Shown here piece by piece: positions 45,038 through 53,181 of a stretch of 64,000 nucleotides of DNA (the first letter of the stretch is position 1; each line of letters begins with the position of its first letter). Below the pieces are notes generated by a model. The model had not been told where the DNA came from and did not search any database. It was given only the letters and a program-made list of their open reading frames with translations. The position numbers and the translations under genes are program-made. This DNA comes from Treponema bryantii (GTDB taxonomy: Bacteria; Spirochaetota; Spirochaetia; Treponematales; Treponemataceae), in NCBI RefSeq assembly GCF_900113965.1, contig NZ_FORI01000003.1, forward strand, positions 124,001 through 188,000, given 5' to 3'.

Positions 45038-45312
45038 TTTTCTTCCTCTACGTGTACCCAGTATTTGTGACAGTCTGGAGTGCGGTCTAAAAGAAATGCA
45101 TCATATAACTCACGACGCAAAAGAGAATGGTCACAGAAAGAATGCCACTTTTTGATAATCATATTTACTTCAAGTTCGGAGTATTTTTTGCCGGGCTCAA
45201 ATTTTGTAATCAGATACTCCAGAACAGCACGTTTTTCTTCTTTCTTTTTGGGCCAACGAATTATGATTCCATCGGTATTTATAATGGATTTTAAGACATC
45301 AACTTTTTCCAT
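45034..45312 (-). CDS. DUF2087-domain protein
   Basis: 92-residue basic protein consisting of one DUF2087 domain: RWPKKKEEKRAVLEYL, then FEPGKKYSELEVN and LLRRELYDAFLLDRT. Such domains often sit at the end of ArsR-type regulators or alone, and may bind nucleic acid; this is not established. It lacks an SD and has TATAAT 6 nt upstream, so the transcript is probably leaderless. Overlaps the histidine phosphatase gene by 4 bp. Confidence 0.85.
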   Translation of the reverse strand: MEKVDVLKSIINTDGIIIRWPKKKEEKRAVLEYLITKFEPGKKYSELEVNMIIKKWHSFCDHSLLRRELYDAFLLDRTPDCHKYWVHVEEEK

Positions 45313-45318
45313 AAGTTC

Positions 45319-45324
45319 ATTATA
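45319..45324 (-). promoter_or_regulatory. TATAAT -10 element, 6 nt before a start codon
   Basis: On the minus strand TATAAT is followed by 6 nt and the ATG at 45312; no SD is present. Confidence 0.65.
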
Positions 45325-45504
45325 ACACGAAAAAAACTCTACGGAATACCAAAAATTTTAAAATATTTCTTTAAACTCTACTCAAAATTCTACTCAGATA
45401 AACTACACGTCGGGTTACAAGGGGAAAATACTGTGCTAATATTACAATGTCAGATGCCGGCAGAAGTGACAAATAACCGCCTTGCGCGGTACAGGAGATT
45501 TATT

Positions 45505-46803
45505 ATGAACGCACAGAAAACTGGATTATTGATTTATGAGATGAGAACACGCAAAGGACTCACTCAGAAGGAACTTGCAGAAAAATGCAATGTTACAGAT
45601 AAAGCAGTTTCAAAATGGGAACGCGGCGAAGGCTGCCCTGATGTTACTGTTCTGCCGAAGCTTGCTGAAATCTTTGGGATCGAAGTTGAAAATATTATGA
45701 ACGGTGAGATTCCCTTGAGTCAGGATGTGAGTGGAAAAACAATTAAGGATTACAACTTTCGACAGCCGGACAGATACCCCCGCTATATGCAGAGGGAACT
45801 CGGCATTCTTGGAGAAGATATCTGTAAAGTTATAAATCAGGAATTTACCGCCATTCTAAACGGCCGCTGTGATTTTTCCGTTGAAATGGTTGATCAGATG
45901 GTAAATATTGAGTTTCTTAATTCAATTCCACAAAAATGCTTTTTCTATGATTTTGATTTTGCAAATGCCGGCTTCACTATTGAAATTGACCCTGAACTCG
46001 CAAAAGCCCTGATGAAACAGGATTTTTCTAAGCATGAGGCAATTACTGATTTTGATCTTGAAGTTTTTAAGGAACACTTTCTGAAAATTATATGCAAAGT
46101 CATGAATCAGAAAATTGCTTTAAGAACAGATAAAAAGTTACCAGAAGAAAAGTTTTCGCTTGCAAAGGTAAATGCGTCTGCAAATCCTAACCAGACTCGG
46201 CAGGAGGAGCATAGAATGATGCTCTTACTTGCCCTTAAAGGAAAGGCCGACGATAAATCCGGCTGGATAAATATTCAATTCAGTGACACTCTTATCGAAA
46301 ATATGTTTCTTAGTGGCTGGTTTAATGAGGACATGCCGGGTAAAATAAAATTCCAGAATCTAAAAAACATCAAATGCCGGGAAGAGCCCGACAACATTTT
46401 TATTGAGTTTGGTCGTTTCCGTCCGGAAAATGTGGAACTTGAACCTGGTAAAATCCTGATTCTTGATAAAAAAGAAAATGATGGTCTTGATGTTGTGTAT
46501 GAAAACCGAGTAATCCACACAGGAAAGACAGTTAGTATAGACGAAAGCTTTGGAATTGAAATTGCAGAGACACCCCAACTTTCAGAAATTGAATACACCG
46601 AAAAAGATTACATTTCGATTCAACTAGGAAGCGCATCCTTGAAAAAAGAAGAAATTGCAGCTCTGCACCAGGGCTCCTACATCACTCTCAAGCAGCGGGC
46701 CGGTGATCCTTCTCTGATTATCCGAGCCGGCAAAGTTATTGCCACCGGCGAAATCTGTATTGCCGATGATACTTTTGCAATCCGGATTACTGAGGTGAAA
46801 TGA
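45505..46803 (+). CDS. XRE helix-turn-helix fused to FliM-like core and two SpoA domains
   Basis: 432 residues. Residues 8-62 are an XRE/HTH_3 domain (GLTQKELAEKCNVTDKAVSK). Residues about 80-270 resemble the FliM middle domain: the entry DYNFRQPDR (82-90) matches the DFRRPDR motif of FliM, followed by helices and an FTIEIDPELAKALM strand-helix. Two SpoA/FliN-type domains follow (about 296-354, with ELEPGKILIL and SFGIEI; about 368-431, with YISIQLG, GKVIATGE and FAIRITEV). FliM/FliN make the flagellar C-ring; SpoA domains also build type III sorting platforms. Here a DNA-binding domain replaces the FliM N-terminus. I infer a regulator that contacts, or was derived from, the switch complex. 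Start ATG 45505 after AGGAG; the longer frame lacks a site. Confidence 0.82.
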   Translation: MNAQKTGLLIYEMRTRKGLTQKELAEKCNVTDKAVSKWERGEGCPDVTVLPKLAEIFGIEVENIMNGEIPLSQDVSGKTIKDYNFRQPDRYPRYMQRELGILGEDICKVINQEFTAILNGRCDFSVEMVDQMVNIEFLNSIPQKCFFYDFDFANAGFTIEIDPELAKALMKQDFSKHEAITDFDLEVFKEHFLKIICKVMNQKIALRTDKKLPEEKFSLAKVNASANPNQTRQEEHRMMLLLALKGKADDKSGWINIQFSDTLIENMFLSGWFNEDMPGKIKFQNLKNIKCREEPDNIFIEFGRFRPENVELEPGKILILDKKENDGLDVVYENRVIHTGKTVSIDESFGIEIAETPQLSEIEYTEKDYISIQLGSASLKKEEIAALHQGSYITLKQRAGDPSLIIRAGKVIATGEICIADDTFAIRITEVK

Positions 46804-47911
46804 TTTCGTAATAGTCGCGGCCGGCTAACTTTTCGAAGTAAGCTTTGAGTTCAAAGTTTTTATTCCACTTACCTTGTGGATAATAGCCGTACCGCGCTTT
46901 CACATCACCCATACGCTGTTCAAGATTAAGGGTGCCGTCGGCACCGCAGGTGGAATCGAGCAGCTGGATGAGGCGGTCATAATCGTCGTATTCGGCGGCG
47001 GCTAGAAGCTGTTTGACTTCTTCCATCTGATTATCTGAAATATCGATTTTTCCAATATAGTCTTCTGTTGTCTTCAGGTTGAAGGAATGAGTCAGGCAGA
47101 TAAGGGCTGCTTTTTCGTAGCCGAAGGACATCAGAAAATGATAACCGTCGTAAACATGTGCTATGTAGGTGTGCCCTTCCTGACGGCCAATGTCATGAAG
47201 AAGTCCATAAATGTATGCCAGATCAGGATTCATTTTTTCTTCACCACAATTCTCGTTTACTGCCCGTGCCATTTTTTCTGCCGCCCTGGCCACTGCATAA
47301 CTGTGTTCGCGCCACGGACCTGGATTTTTCTTTACTCCTTCTTCGAGCAAAAGTTCTGCCATACAGCGTGATGGTTCAGACTTCATGCCTGCCATCATTT
47401 CGAGTACGCGGGCATCACGTGCAATCATTGCAATATTAAAATCGTTTGTATCGTGGTACTGGCGGTTTGCAAGAGCAGCGTCTTTTATTGAAACAATGCA
47501 AAGTTCAAAACCGGCTTCGTCCTCGTAGGCATCGAGATTCTGGCTGATGATTTTGAGATTTCCGTTTGCGTCTCGCTCCACATCACACTCATAATAAAAA
47601 TTATCCTGAACAAATATTGTGTTTTCAGCAAGTCCCGATTTCTGATATCGAGATGCGACTCCATACTCGCGCACACTCTCCGGCACAAGAACAAGCCCTA
47701 CTTCTTCCTGCACTTCGCGAGCCAAAGCTGCAATCTTATCTTCCCCTTCATGAATACCGCCACCGGGAAACTTGTAGTATCCGAGCTTTGTTGCATAAAC
47801 GAGGGCGAGCTTATCAACACCAACATGAATAATCGCACGAGCAGAATCGCGTCTCGAGCGTTTCCAGTCTGCACCATAATTTTTTAAATCCATTGTAAAA
47901 AGCTGTTTCAT
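46787..47911 (-). CDS. NUDIX hydrolase fused to an HD-domain phosphohydrolase
   Basis: 374 residues. The N-terminal part (about 20-160) has a complete NUDIX box starting GGGIHEGE and ending REVQEEVG, with all catalytic glutamates. The C-terminal part (about 190-330) is an HD domain with H in WREHSYAVA, HD in LLHDIGR and a later H in CLTHSFN. Each could hydrolyse nucleotide derivatives; the joint substrate is unknown. ATG at 47911 is chosen; TTG at 47917 is possible. TATACT lies 8 nt before the ATG with no SD. The 3' end overlaps the convergent HTH-FliM gene by 17 bp. Confidence 0.88.
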   Translation of the reverse strand: MKQLFTMDLKNYGADWKRSRRDSARAIIHVGVDKLALVYATKLGYYKFPGGGIHEGEDKIAALAREVQEEVGLVLVPESVREYGVASRYQKSGLAENTIFVQDNFYYECDVERDANGNLKIISQNLDAYEDEAGFELCIVSIKDAALANRQYHDTNDFNIAMIARDARVLEMMAGMKSEPSRCMAELLLEEGVKKNPGPWREHSYAVARAAEKMARAVNENCGEEKMNPDLAYIYGLLHDIGRQEGHTYIAHVYDGYHFLMSFGYEKAALICLTHSFNLKTTEDYIGKIDISDNQMEEVKQLLAAAEYDDYDRLIQLLDSTCGADGTLNLEQRMGDVKARYGYYPQGKWNKNFELKAYFEKLAGRDYYEIISPQ

Positions 47912-47919
47912 TTGCAATT

Positions 47920-47925
47920 AGTATA
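47920..47925 (-). promoter_or_regulatory. TATACT -10 element, 8 nt before a start codon
   Basis: On the minus strand TATACT precedes the ATG at 47911 by 8 nt with no SD. It overlaps the divergent promoter region of the aldo/keto reductase gene. Confidence 0.5.
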
Positions 47926-47946
47926 TAAAACTTTCCCCGCCTATGC

Positions 47947-47952
47947 TATAAT
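47947..47952 (+). promoter_or_regulatory. TATAAT -10 element, 7 nt before a start codon
   Basis: TATAAT precedes the ATG at 47960 by 7 nt, and no SD is present. Confidence 0.6.
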
Positions 47953-47959
47953 ACCATCC

Positions 47960-49003
47960 ATGAAAACAATCACTCTTGGAACCACAGGTATTACAACTCC
48001 TCAAAATGCATTTGGAGCGCTTCCTGTACAGCGCGTTAATATGGAAACTGCCGTTGAGATTTTGCACAGAGCTTACGACGGCGGCATGACTTTTTTTGAT
48101 ACAGCACGTGCTTATTCCGATAGTGAAGAAAAGATGGGCGAAGCATTCGGCAAAGGCTCTAAGTGGGCCGAAAGTCACAACCGCGAAGAGATTTTTATCG
48201 CAACAAAGTCTGCAGCTGAAACTCCAGAAAAACTTAAGGCTGATTTAGAGACTTCGCTCCGTAATCTGAAAACTGATTATATTGACATTTACCAGCTGCA
48301 CTGCGTAAAGCAATGCTATAAGCCTGGCGACGGAACTGGTCTTTATGAAGTTCTTCAGGAAGCAAAGGCTCAGGGGAAAATCCGCCACATTGGAATAACT
48401 GCTCACAAAATCGGAATTGCAGAAGAAATCGCGGAGAGCGGACTTTATGAGACGCTGCAGTTCCCATTCTCTTATCTTGCAACTGACCGGGATATCGCAC
48501 TTGTTGAAAAATGCCGCCAGAACAATGTAGGCTTTATCGCAATGAAAGGTCTCTCTGGTGGACTCCTCACTAACGCTAAAGCATGTATGGCCTTTATGCT
48601 GCAGTATGATGTTCTTCCAATCTGGGGAATCCAGAGAATGAGTGAACTCGAACAGTGGCTGGACTTTTTCCGCGAAGAGCCGGAACTTACTCCGGAACTC
48701 GATGCTCTCATCAAAAAAGACCGCGATGAACTGCTCGGAGAATTCTGCCGTGGCTGTGGTTATTGCTCGCCATGTACAGTCGGCATCACAATAAATCAGT
48801 GTGCCCGTATGAGCCAGATGATTCGCCGCGCACCTTCAGAAGCCTGGCTCACTCCACACTGGCAGGAAGAAATGATGAAGGTTGAAAAGTGCGTTGACTG
48901 CGGTGCCTGCCTTAAGCGCTGTCCTTACGAGCTGAATATCCCGACACTACTTCGCAAAAATCTTGTAGATTATAAAGAAATCTTAGCTGGGAAGAAGATT
49001 TAA
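47960..49003 (+). CDS. Aldo/keto reductase with C-terminal iron-sulfur domain
   Basis: 347 residues. The aldo/keto reductase barrel covers about 1-240 with FFDTARAYSDSE (catalytic Asp and Tyr), a Lys in FIATKSA and a His in YQLHCVK. The C-terminal part has CRGCGYCSPC and then CVDCGACLKRCPY, enough cysteines for one or two [4Fe-4S] clusters. Such fusions are common in anaerobes; the substrate is unknown. Start ATG 47960; a longer frame to 47912 crosses the promoter and is rejected. Divergent from the NUDIX-HD gene. Confidence 0.9.
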   Translation: MKTITLGTTGITTPQNAFGALPVQRVNMETAVEILHRAYDGGMTFFDTARAYSDSEEKMGEAFGKGSKWAESHNREEIFIATKSAAETPEKLKADLETSLRNLKTDYIDIYQLHCVKQCYKPGDGTGLYEVLQEAKAQGKIRHIGITAHKIGIAEEIAESGLYETLQFPFSYLATDRDIALVEKCRQNNVGFIAMKGLSGGLLTNAKACMAFMLQYDVLPIWGIQRMSELEQWLDFFREEPELTPELDALIKKDRDELLGEFCRGCGYCSPCTVGITINQCARMSQMIRRAPSEAWLTPHWQEEMMKVEKCVDCGACLKRCPYELNIPTLLRKNLVDYKEILAGKKI

Positions 49004-49058
49004 AAATTTCTACTTTTAGTTACTTATATGGTATAATAAAATCAATTGGAGGTAAAAC

Positions 49059-49274
49059 ATGGAATACAGAGTAAATTTTACATGGGATGATGAAGCTAAC
49101 GTTTGGATTGCTCAGAGTGACGATATTCCTGGACTCGTGCTAGAAGGGGGGTCTCTTGATGCCTTGTTTGAACGAGTTCGTTTTGCAGCTCCAGAGCTTA
49201 TTGAACTGAATAAAACACCAACCTTAAATTCATTATGCTTTAGCGTAGAACGTCATGAGAAGGTATTTGCATAA
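49059..49274 (+). CDS. HicB-like antitoxin (DUF1902 type)
   Basis: 71-residue protein with the partial RNase-H-like HicB fold: YRVNFTWDDEANVWIAQSDD and IPGLVLEGGS, the strand pattern of DUF1902/HicB antitoxins. It lacks the usual C-terminal DNA-binding domain, so autoregulation is doubtful. SD GGAGG and a TATAAT about 25 nt upstream. Its stop codon overlaps the toxin ATG by one base (TAATG). The antitoxin-first order is the reverse of classical hicAB. Confidence 0.85.
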   Translation: MEYRVNFTWDDEANVWIAQSDDIPGLVLEGGSLDALFERVRFAAPELIELNKTPTLNSLCFSVERHEKVFA

Positions 49275-49468
49275 TGGCAGAATACGAAAAGAAGGTTCGA
49301 GAAATCCTACTGCAAAATAATTGCCGCTTTGTCCGTCATGGTAAAGGTGACCATGATATTTATTACAGCCCTATTACAAACAGAAACTTCACAGTAGATT
49401 CAAAAATTAAATCCCGCCATACCGCAAACGCCATAATGAAACAAAGTGGTATAGATCATCATTTTTAA
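49274..49468 (+). CDS. HicA-like mRNA interferase toxin
   Basis: 64-residue double-stranded-RNA-binding-fold protein. The core CRFVRHGKGDHDIYYSP contains the His of the HicA family (usually G-S-H-H), followed by a SKIKSRHTANAIMKQSG helix. It would cleave mRNA when free of HicB. The start overlaps the antitoxin stop by one base, so the two are made together. Confidence 0.88.
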   Translation: MAEYEKKVREILLQNNCRFVRHGKGDHDIYYSPITNRNFTVDSKIKSRHTANAIMKQSGIDHHF

Positions 49469-49493
49469 CCTAAATCGGATAAATTAAATAACA

Positions 49494-49982
49494 ATGGAAA
49501 ACAAAAAAAACGAACAAATTCTTTCACTGGTATCTAAAGCACATCAGCCAGCTTTACAAAAAGCTATTGATTTTATGGAAAATCCAACACAACAAACTGC
49601 AGAAGCAGTAGCTGAAGTAATGAATGAACTTTTTGAAATAAAACAGAATATGCGAAAAAGAGATGAAGTTGTTACACATCTTGACTATGTAATAAAATAT
49701 GCCGTTAGAGCTACTATAGATTTTCCCTCAACTCAAAAGTTTTTCGATGTAAAAACTGCTCATAAAAATGGAAAAATCACAAATTCTGAAGAAATGTTAA
49801 AACGTCTACTACAACATTTCAATAATCCAATTGACTTCGTATCTTGTATTGATTTTAATTATAATAATCTAAAAAAACTTATGGGCGATAAATTTATGAA
49901 TGATAATTCTGATATTATTTCAGAATCAGACGTTGCCCCAGCGGTTTATATGCGAAAAGATTCGGCTGATACTAGCAAATGA
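49494..49982 (+). CDS. Hypothetical 162-aa protein ahead of the helicase
   Basis: Mostly helical, polar protein with no family I recognise. It begins MENKKNEQILSLVSKAHQPA; the middle (about 75-130) is rich in Lys, Asn and Phe, and the tail is acidic and disordered-looking. No membrane segment or metal motif. It has no clear SD and lies 25 bp after hicA and 45 bp before the helicase, in the same direction and with the same AT-rich composition. An accessory to the helicase is possible but unproven. Confidence 0.65.
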   Translation: MENKKNEQILSLVSKAHQPALQKAIDFMENPTQQTAEAVAEVMNELFEIKQNMRKRDEVVTHLDYVIKYAVRATIDFPSTQKFFDVKTAHKNGKITNSEEMLKRLLQHFNNPIDFVSCIDFNYNNLKKLMGDKFMNDNSDIISESDVAPAVYMRKDSADTSK

Positions 49983-50027
49983 ATTTATCTTGAGAATTGA
50001 ATTCTTATATATTAAAATATAAAAGAT

Positions 50028-52916
50028 ATGTCACTTAAAACTCGTTTATTTAGGAAAAAAGATGATAGCACAGTTTCTGTACAGATAAATAACTCTATTC
50101 AATCTGATAACCCATCCGTAAAAGCAATAATTGAACTTAATCAACACATATCAAAACTTCTTTCTTCTGATTCTTACATTGCAAAAAGTGAATATCTTAA
50201 GTTTATAGAAGCACGAAAAGATGCTGTTTCATATTTTAAACAACTAAATATTGATAATATATTAAAGAATTTTTGTTCAAAGAATCATATAACAACAGAA
50301 TTAGTTCTTGAAACAATCGATAAACTTGATAACTTAAAAACTCTTACTTCAGAACATAATAAAAACTTCATTAAAGAAAAACTTATTTCTGAAAAAACAT
50401 ATTTGGATAATATATTAAAAGAAATTGATCCAAACATTATGCTTGATGAAGACCAGCGAAAAGTTGTCCTGACAGATGAGGATTATTGCCTTGTTATTGC
50501 TGGTGCAGGAGCTGGAAAAACAACTACGGTTGCTGCAAAAGTAAAATATCTTGTAGAAAAGAAGAATATCAAACCAGAAGAAATTCTAGTTGTTTCATTT
50601 ACAAACAAAGCTGTTGGAGAGTTAAAAGAAAGAATTCAAAAACAGCTTGGCATCGATTGTCCTATAACAACATTTCATTCAACAGGAAATGCTATTTTAC
50701 ATAAAGAAAATGATGATAAATTGAATATTGTACAAAACGAAAAATTATATTTTGTTCTTGAGGATTATTTTAGAGATACAGTTTTACAAAATCAAAAGTT
50801 GCTTGATGATTTAATTCAATTTTTTGCTACTTATTTTGATGAGCCAATTACAGCAAAAGATAAAAACGAATTATTCAATAAACTTTCTTCAGCAAATTTT
50901 TCAACAATGAAAAGTGAAGTTGGTGAAATAAATTATGATCTTGAAATTAAGAACTCTCGAAGAAAAGAATATGTTACCATCCAAAATGAAGTATTACGTT
51001 CTTATGAAGAAGTTCAAATTGCAAACTTCCTATATCTGAACAATATAGAATATGAATATGAACCTCGTTACAAATACAATATCGAAGGTTCCAATAAACC
51101 TTATACTCCTGATTTTCTAATTCATCAAAATGGAAAAGAAGCATATATTGAACATTTTGGTATTACACAATCTGGATGTAGCAATAGATATAACAAAGAA
51201 GAATTAGAAAAATATAAAAAGGCAGTACATGACAAAGTTGATTTGCATAAACAGCATGATACTACCTTACTTTACACATTTTCAAGCTTTATTGATGGAA
51301 GACCTCTACTTGCTCATTTGAAAGACCAGTTAGAAAAAGCAGGCTTTACACTACAGCCTCGTGACAATAAAGATGTTATGCGAAAAATTACAAATCAAGA
51401 TGGAAGTAGATATATACGAAAACTTATTAATCTTGTAGATAGATTTATTTCTAATTTCAAAACAAATGGATATTCAGTCGAGCAGTTTGAAGAATGGAAA
51501 ATAAAATCAAATAATGAAAGAACAAAACTATTTCTTGGAATATGTAAAGAATGTTATCTTGAATATGAACGTTATTTACAAAAAAATAATGCAATTGATT
51601 TTTCTGATATGATTAATAAATCTGCAAAACTTCTAAAAGAATCAAAGGCTGTAAGTGATCAAATAGATTTCAAATATATAATTGTAGATGAATACCAGGA
51701 TATTTCCCGGCAGCGTTTTGATTTAGTTGGAGCTTTACATGATGTAACATCAGCCAAAATAATTGCAGTTGGAGATGACTGGCAATCTATTTATGCATTC
51801 AGTGGTTCGGATATTACCTTATTTACTCAATTTGAAAAGATTATGGGATATGCGGAACAACTCAAAATTACAAACACTTACAGAAATTCACAGGAAGTTA
51901 TAGATATTGCTGGTAACTTCATTCAGAAAAATACAGCTCAAATCAGAAAAGAATTAAAATCTCCAAAAACAATAAAAGATCCAGTAATTATTTATACATA
52001 TGATTCCAAAACCAAGAAATTTGGTGGTAATGCAAATTATAATCTTGCTAAGGCTGTTGAGACTGCTATAGGCCAGATTATTGAGTTCACCAATAAAGAA
52101 GAAAAAGATCCAAAAAAACAGGAGATTTTATTATTAGGACGATTTGGTTTTGATGGTAAGAACTTAGAACGATCCGGATTGTTTGAATTCAAAGAATTTG
52201 GAAGTAAAGTAAAAAGCTTAAAATATCCTTCATTAAAAATTACATTCATGACCGCTCATGCATCAAAAGGATTGGGCTATGATAATGTAATAGTTATCAA
52301 TGGCAAAAACGAAACCTATGGTTTTCCTTCAAAAATTGAAAATGATCCAGTCTTAAATTTTGTTGTAAAACGAGACGATTTTATAGAAGCTGCAGAAGAA
52401 AGACGGCTTTTCTATGTGGCAATGACTCGTACAAAAAATAGAGTTTATTTTATTGCTCCTGAGTCAAACCCGTCAGAATTTTTACTTGAGATTAAGAATG
52501 ATTATAAAAATGTAATCTTAAAAGGAAAATGGAACGAAGAAACTTCAGAAGCCTTAAACTATAAAAAAATCTGCCCTATGTGTGGCTATCCATTACAAAA
52601 GAAGGTAAAAAACGCCTTTGGTCTTCGTTTATGGATTTGTATGAATGACCCGGAAGTTTGTGATTTTATGACAAATGAAATTGCTGCTGGTAAACTTTCC
52701 ATTCAGAAATGCGATAAATGTGATGGATATTTAATCGCAAAACCAAATGGAGATAGAACAGATTACTTTCTTGGATGTACAAATTTCAAAACAAATAAGA
52801 CAGGCTGTAATAATACCATTAGTAAGATTGATTATTATAAAATGAACAATTTAACACTTGAACCAGCTCCTAAAAAAGTAATCCCAAAAGGATATACTCC
52901 TCAAAACAATAATTAA
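50028..52916 (+). CDS. UvrD-type superfamily 1 helicase with nuclease-like insertion and zinc ribbons
   Basis: 962 residues. A helical N-terminal region of 135 residues precedes the helicase: Walker A GAGAGKTT (159-166), DEYQD (about 553), GDDWQSIYAFSGSD, FMTAHASKGLGYDN and RRLFYVAMTRTKNR. Inserted in domain 1B (about 325-410) is a PD-(D/E)XK-like segment with IANFLYLNNIEYEYEP, TPDFLI and YIEHFGI; the last position is Phe rather than Lys, so catalysis is uncertain. The C-terminus has two C4 zinc ribbons of topoisomerase type (CPMC near 848; CDKC near 897). The layout resembles helicase IV-like proteins. Adjacent to HicBA; a defence or repair role is inferred. No SD is seen. Confidence 0.88.
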   Translation: MSLKTRLFRKKDDSTVSVQINNSIQSDNPSVKAIIELNQHISKLLSSDSYIAKSEYLKFIEARKDAVSYFKQLNIDNILKNFCSKNHITTELVLETIDKLDNLKTLTSEHNKNFIKEKLISEKTYLDNILKEIDPNIMLDEDQRKVVLTDEDYCLVIAGAGAGKTTTVAAKVKYLVEKKNIKPEEILVVSFTNKAVGELKERIQKQLGIDCPITTFHSTGNAILHKENDDKLNIVQNEKLYFVLEDYFRDTVLQNQKLLDDLIQFFATYFDEPITAKDKNELFNKLSSANFSTMKSEVGEINYDLEIKNSRRKEYVTIQNEVLRSYEEVQIANFLYLNNIEYEYEPRYKYNIEGSNKPYTPDFLIHQNGKEAYIEHFGITQSGCSNRYNKEELEKYKKAVHDKVDLHKQHDTTLLYTFSSFIDGRPLLAHLKDQLEKAGFTLQPRDNKDVMRKITNQDGSRYIRKLINLVDRFISNFKTNGYSVEQFEEWKIKSNNERTKLFLGICKECYLEYERYLQKNNAIDFSDMINKSAKLLKESKAVSDQIDFKYIIVDEYQDISRQRFDLVGALHDVTSAKIIAVGDDWQSIYAFSGSDITLFTQFEKIMGYAEQLKITNTYRNSQEVIDIAGNFIQKNTAQIRKELKSPKTIKDPVIIYTYDSKTKKFGGNANYNLAKAVETAIGQIIEFTNKEEKDPKKQEILLLGRFGFDGKNLERSGLFEFKEFGSKVKSLKYPSLKITFMTAHASKGLGYDNVIVINGKNETYGFPSKIENDPVLNFVVKRDDFIEAAEERRLFYVAMTRTKNRVYFIAPESNPSEFLLEIKNDYKNVILKGKWNEETSEALNYKKICPMCGYPLQKKVKNAFGLRLWICMNDPEVCDFMTNEIAAGKLSIQKCDKCDGYLIAKPNGDRTDYFLGCTNFKTNKTGCNNTISKIDYYKMNNLTLEPAPKKVIPKGYTPQNNN

Positions 52917-53050
52917 ACCGGGGGTCTTAGGGGGCTGGCCCCCTAGGAGAAGGGGTAGCGGACAAGCAACAAAGCGGAGAGAAGCAGCACTGCTTGCAGT
53001 GATGCTTCGTGGAGCGACTTGCTTGGGAGCGAGGGGAAGGCCTTCCCCTC
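52917..53050. repeat. GC-rich block of hairpins after the helicase
   Basis: Between an AT-rich gene and parC lies a GC-rich stretch with three inverted repeats: GGGGG/CCCCC around CTGG (about 52931-52944), a long imperfect stem GAAGCAGCACTGC/GCAGTGATGCTTC (52981-53008), and the 20-bp perfect palindrome at 53031-53050 (GAGGGGAAGG and its complement). No gene is seen. It resembles composite intergenic repeats of gut bacteria; it may also end the helicase transcript. Confidence 0.7.
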
Positions 53051-53122
53051 CTCAACTATTGAAAATCCCGAATTTATGATTTATAATTTATATGGGTGGA
53101 TATTGCACATAAATTGTCATTT

Positions 53123-53152
53123 GGGATCCCCGGGTCAAGCCCGAGGATGACA
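53123..53152. repeat. Dispersed repeat upstream of parC
   Basis: GGGATCCCCGGGTCAAGCCC followed by GAGGATGACA is the complement of the widespread TGTCATCCTCGGGCTTGACC element. It lies 30 bp before the parC start. The parC promoter must lie within or near this 265-bp gap, but I see no clear one. Confidence 0.8.
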
Positions 53153-53181
53153 CAGTTCGGCAGTATCTTAGGGGAAAACTA

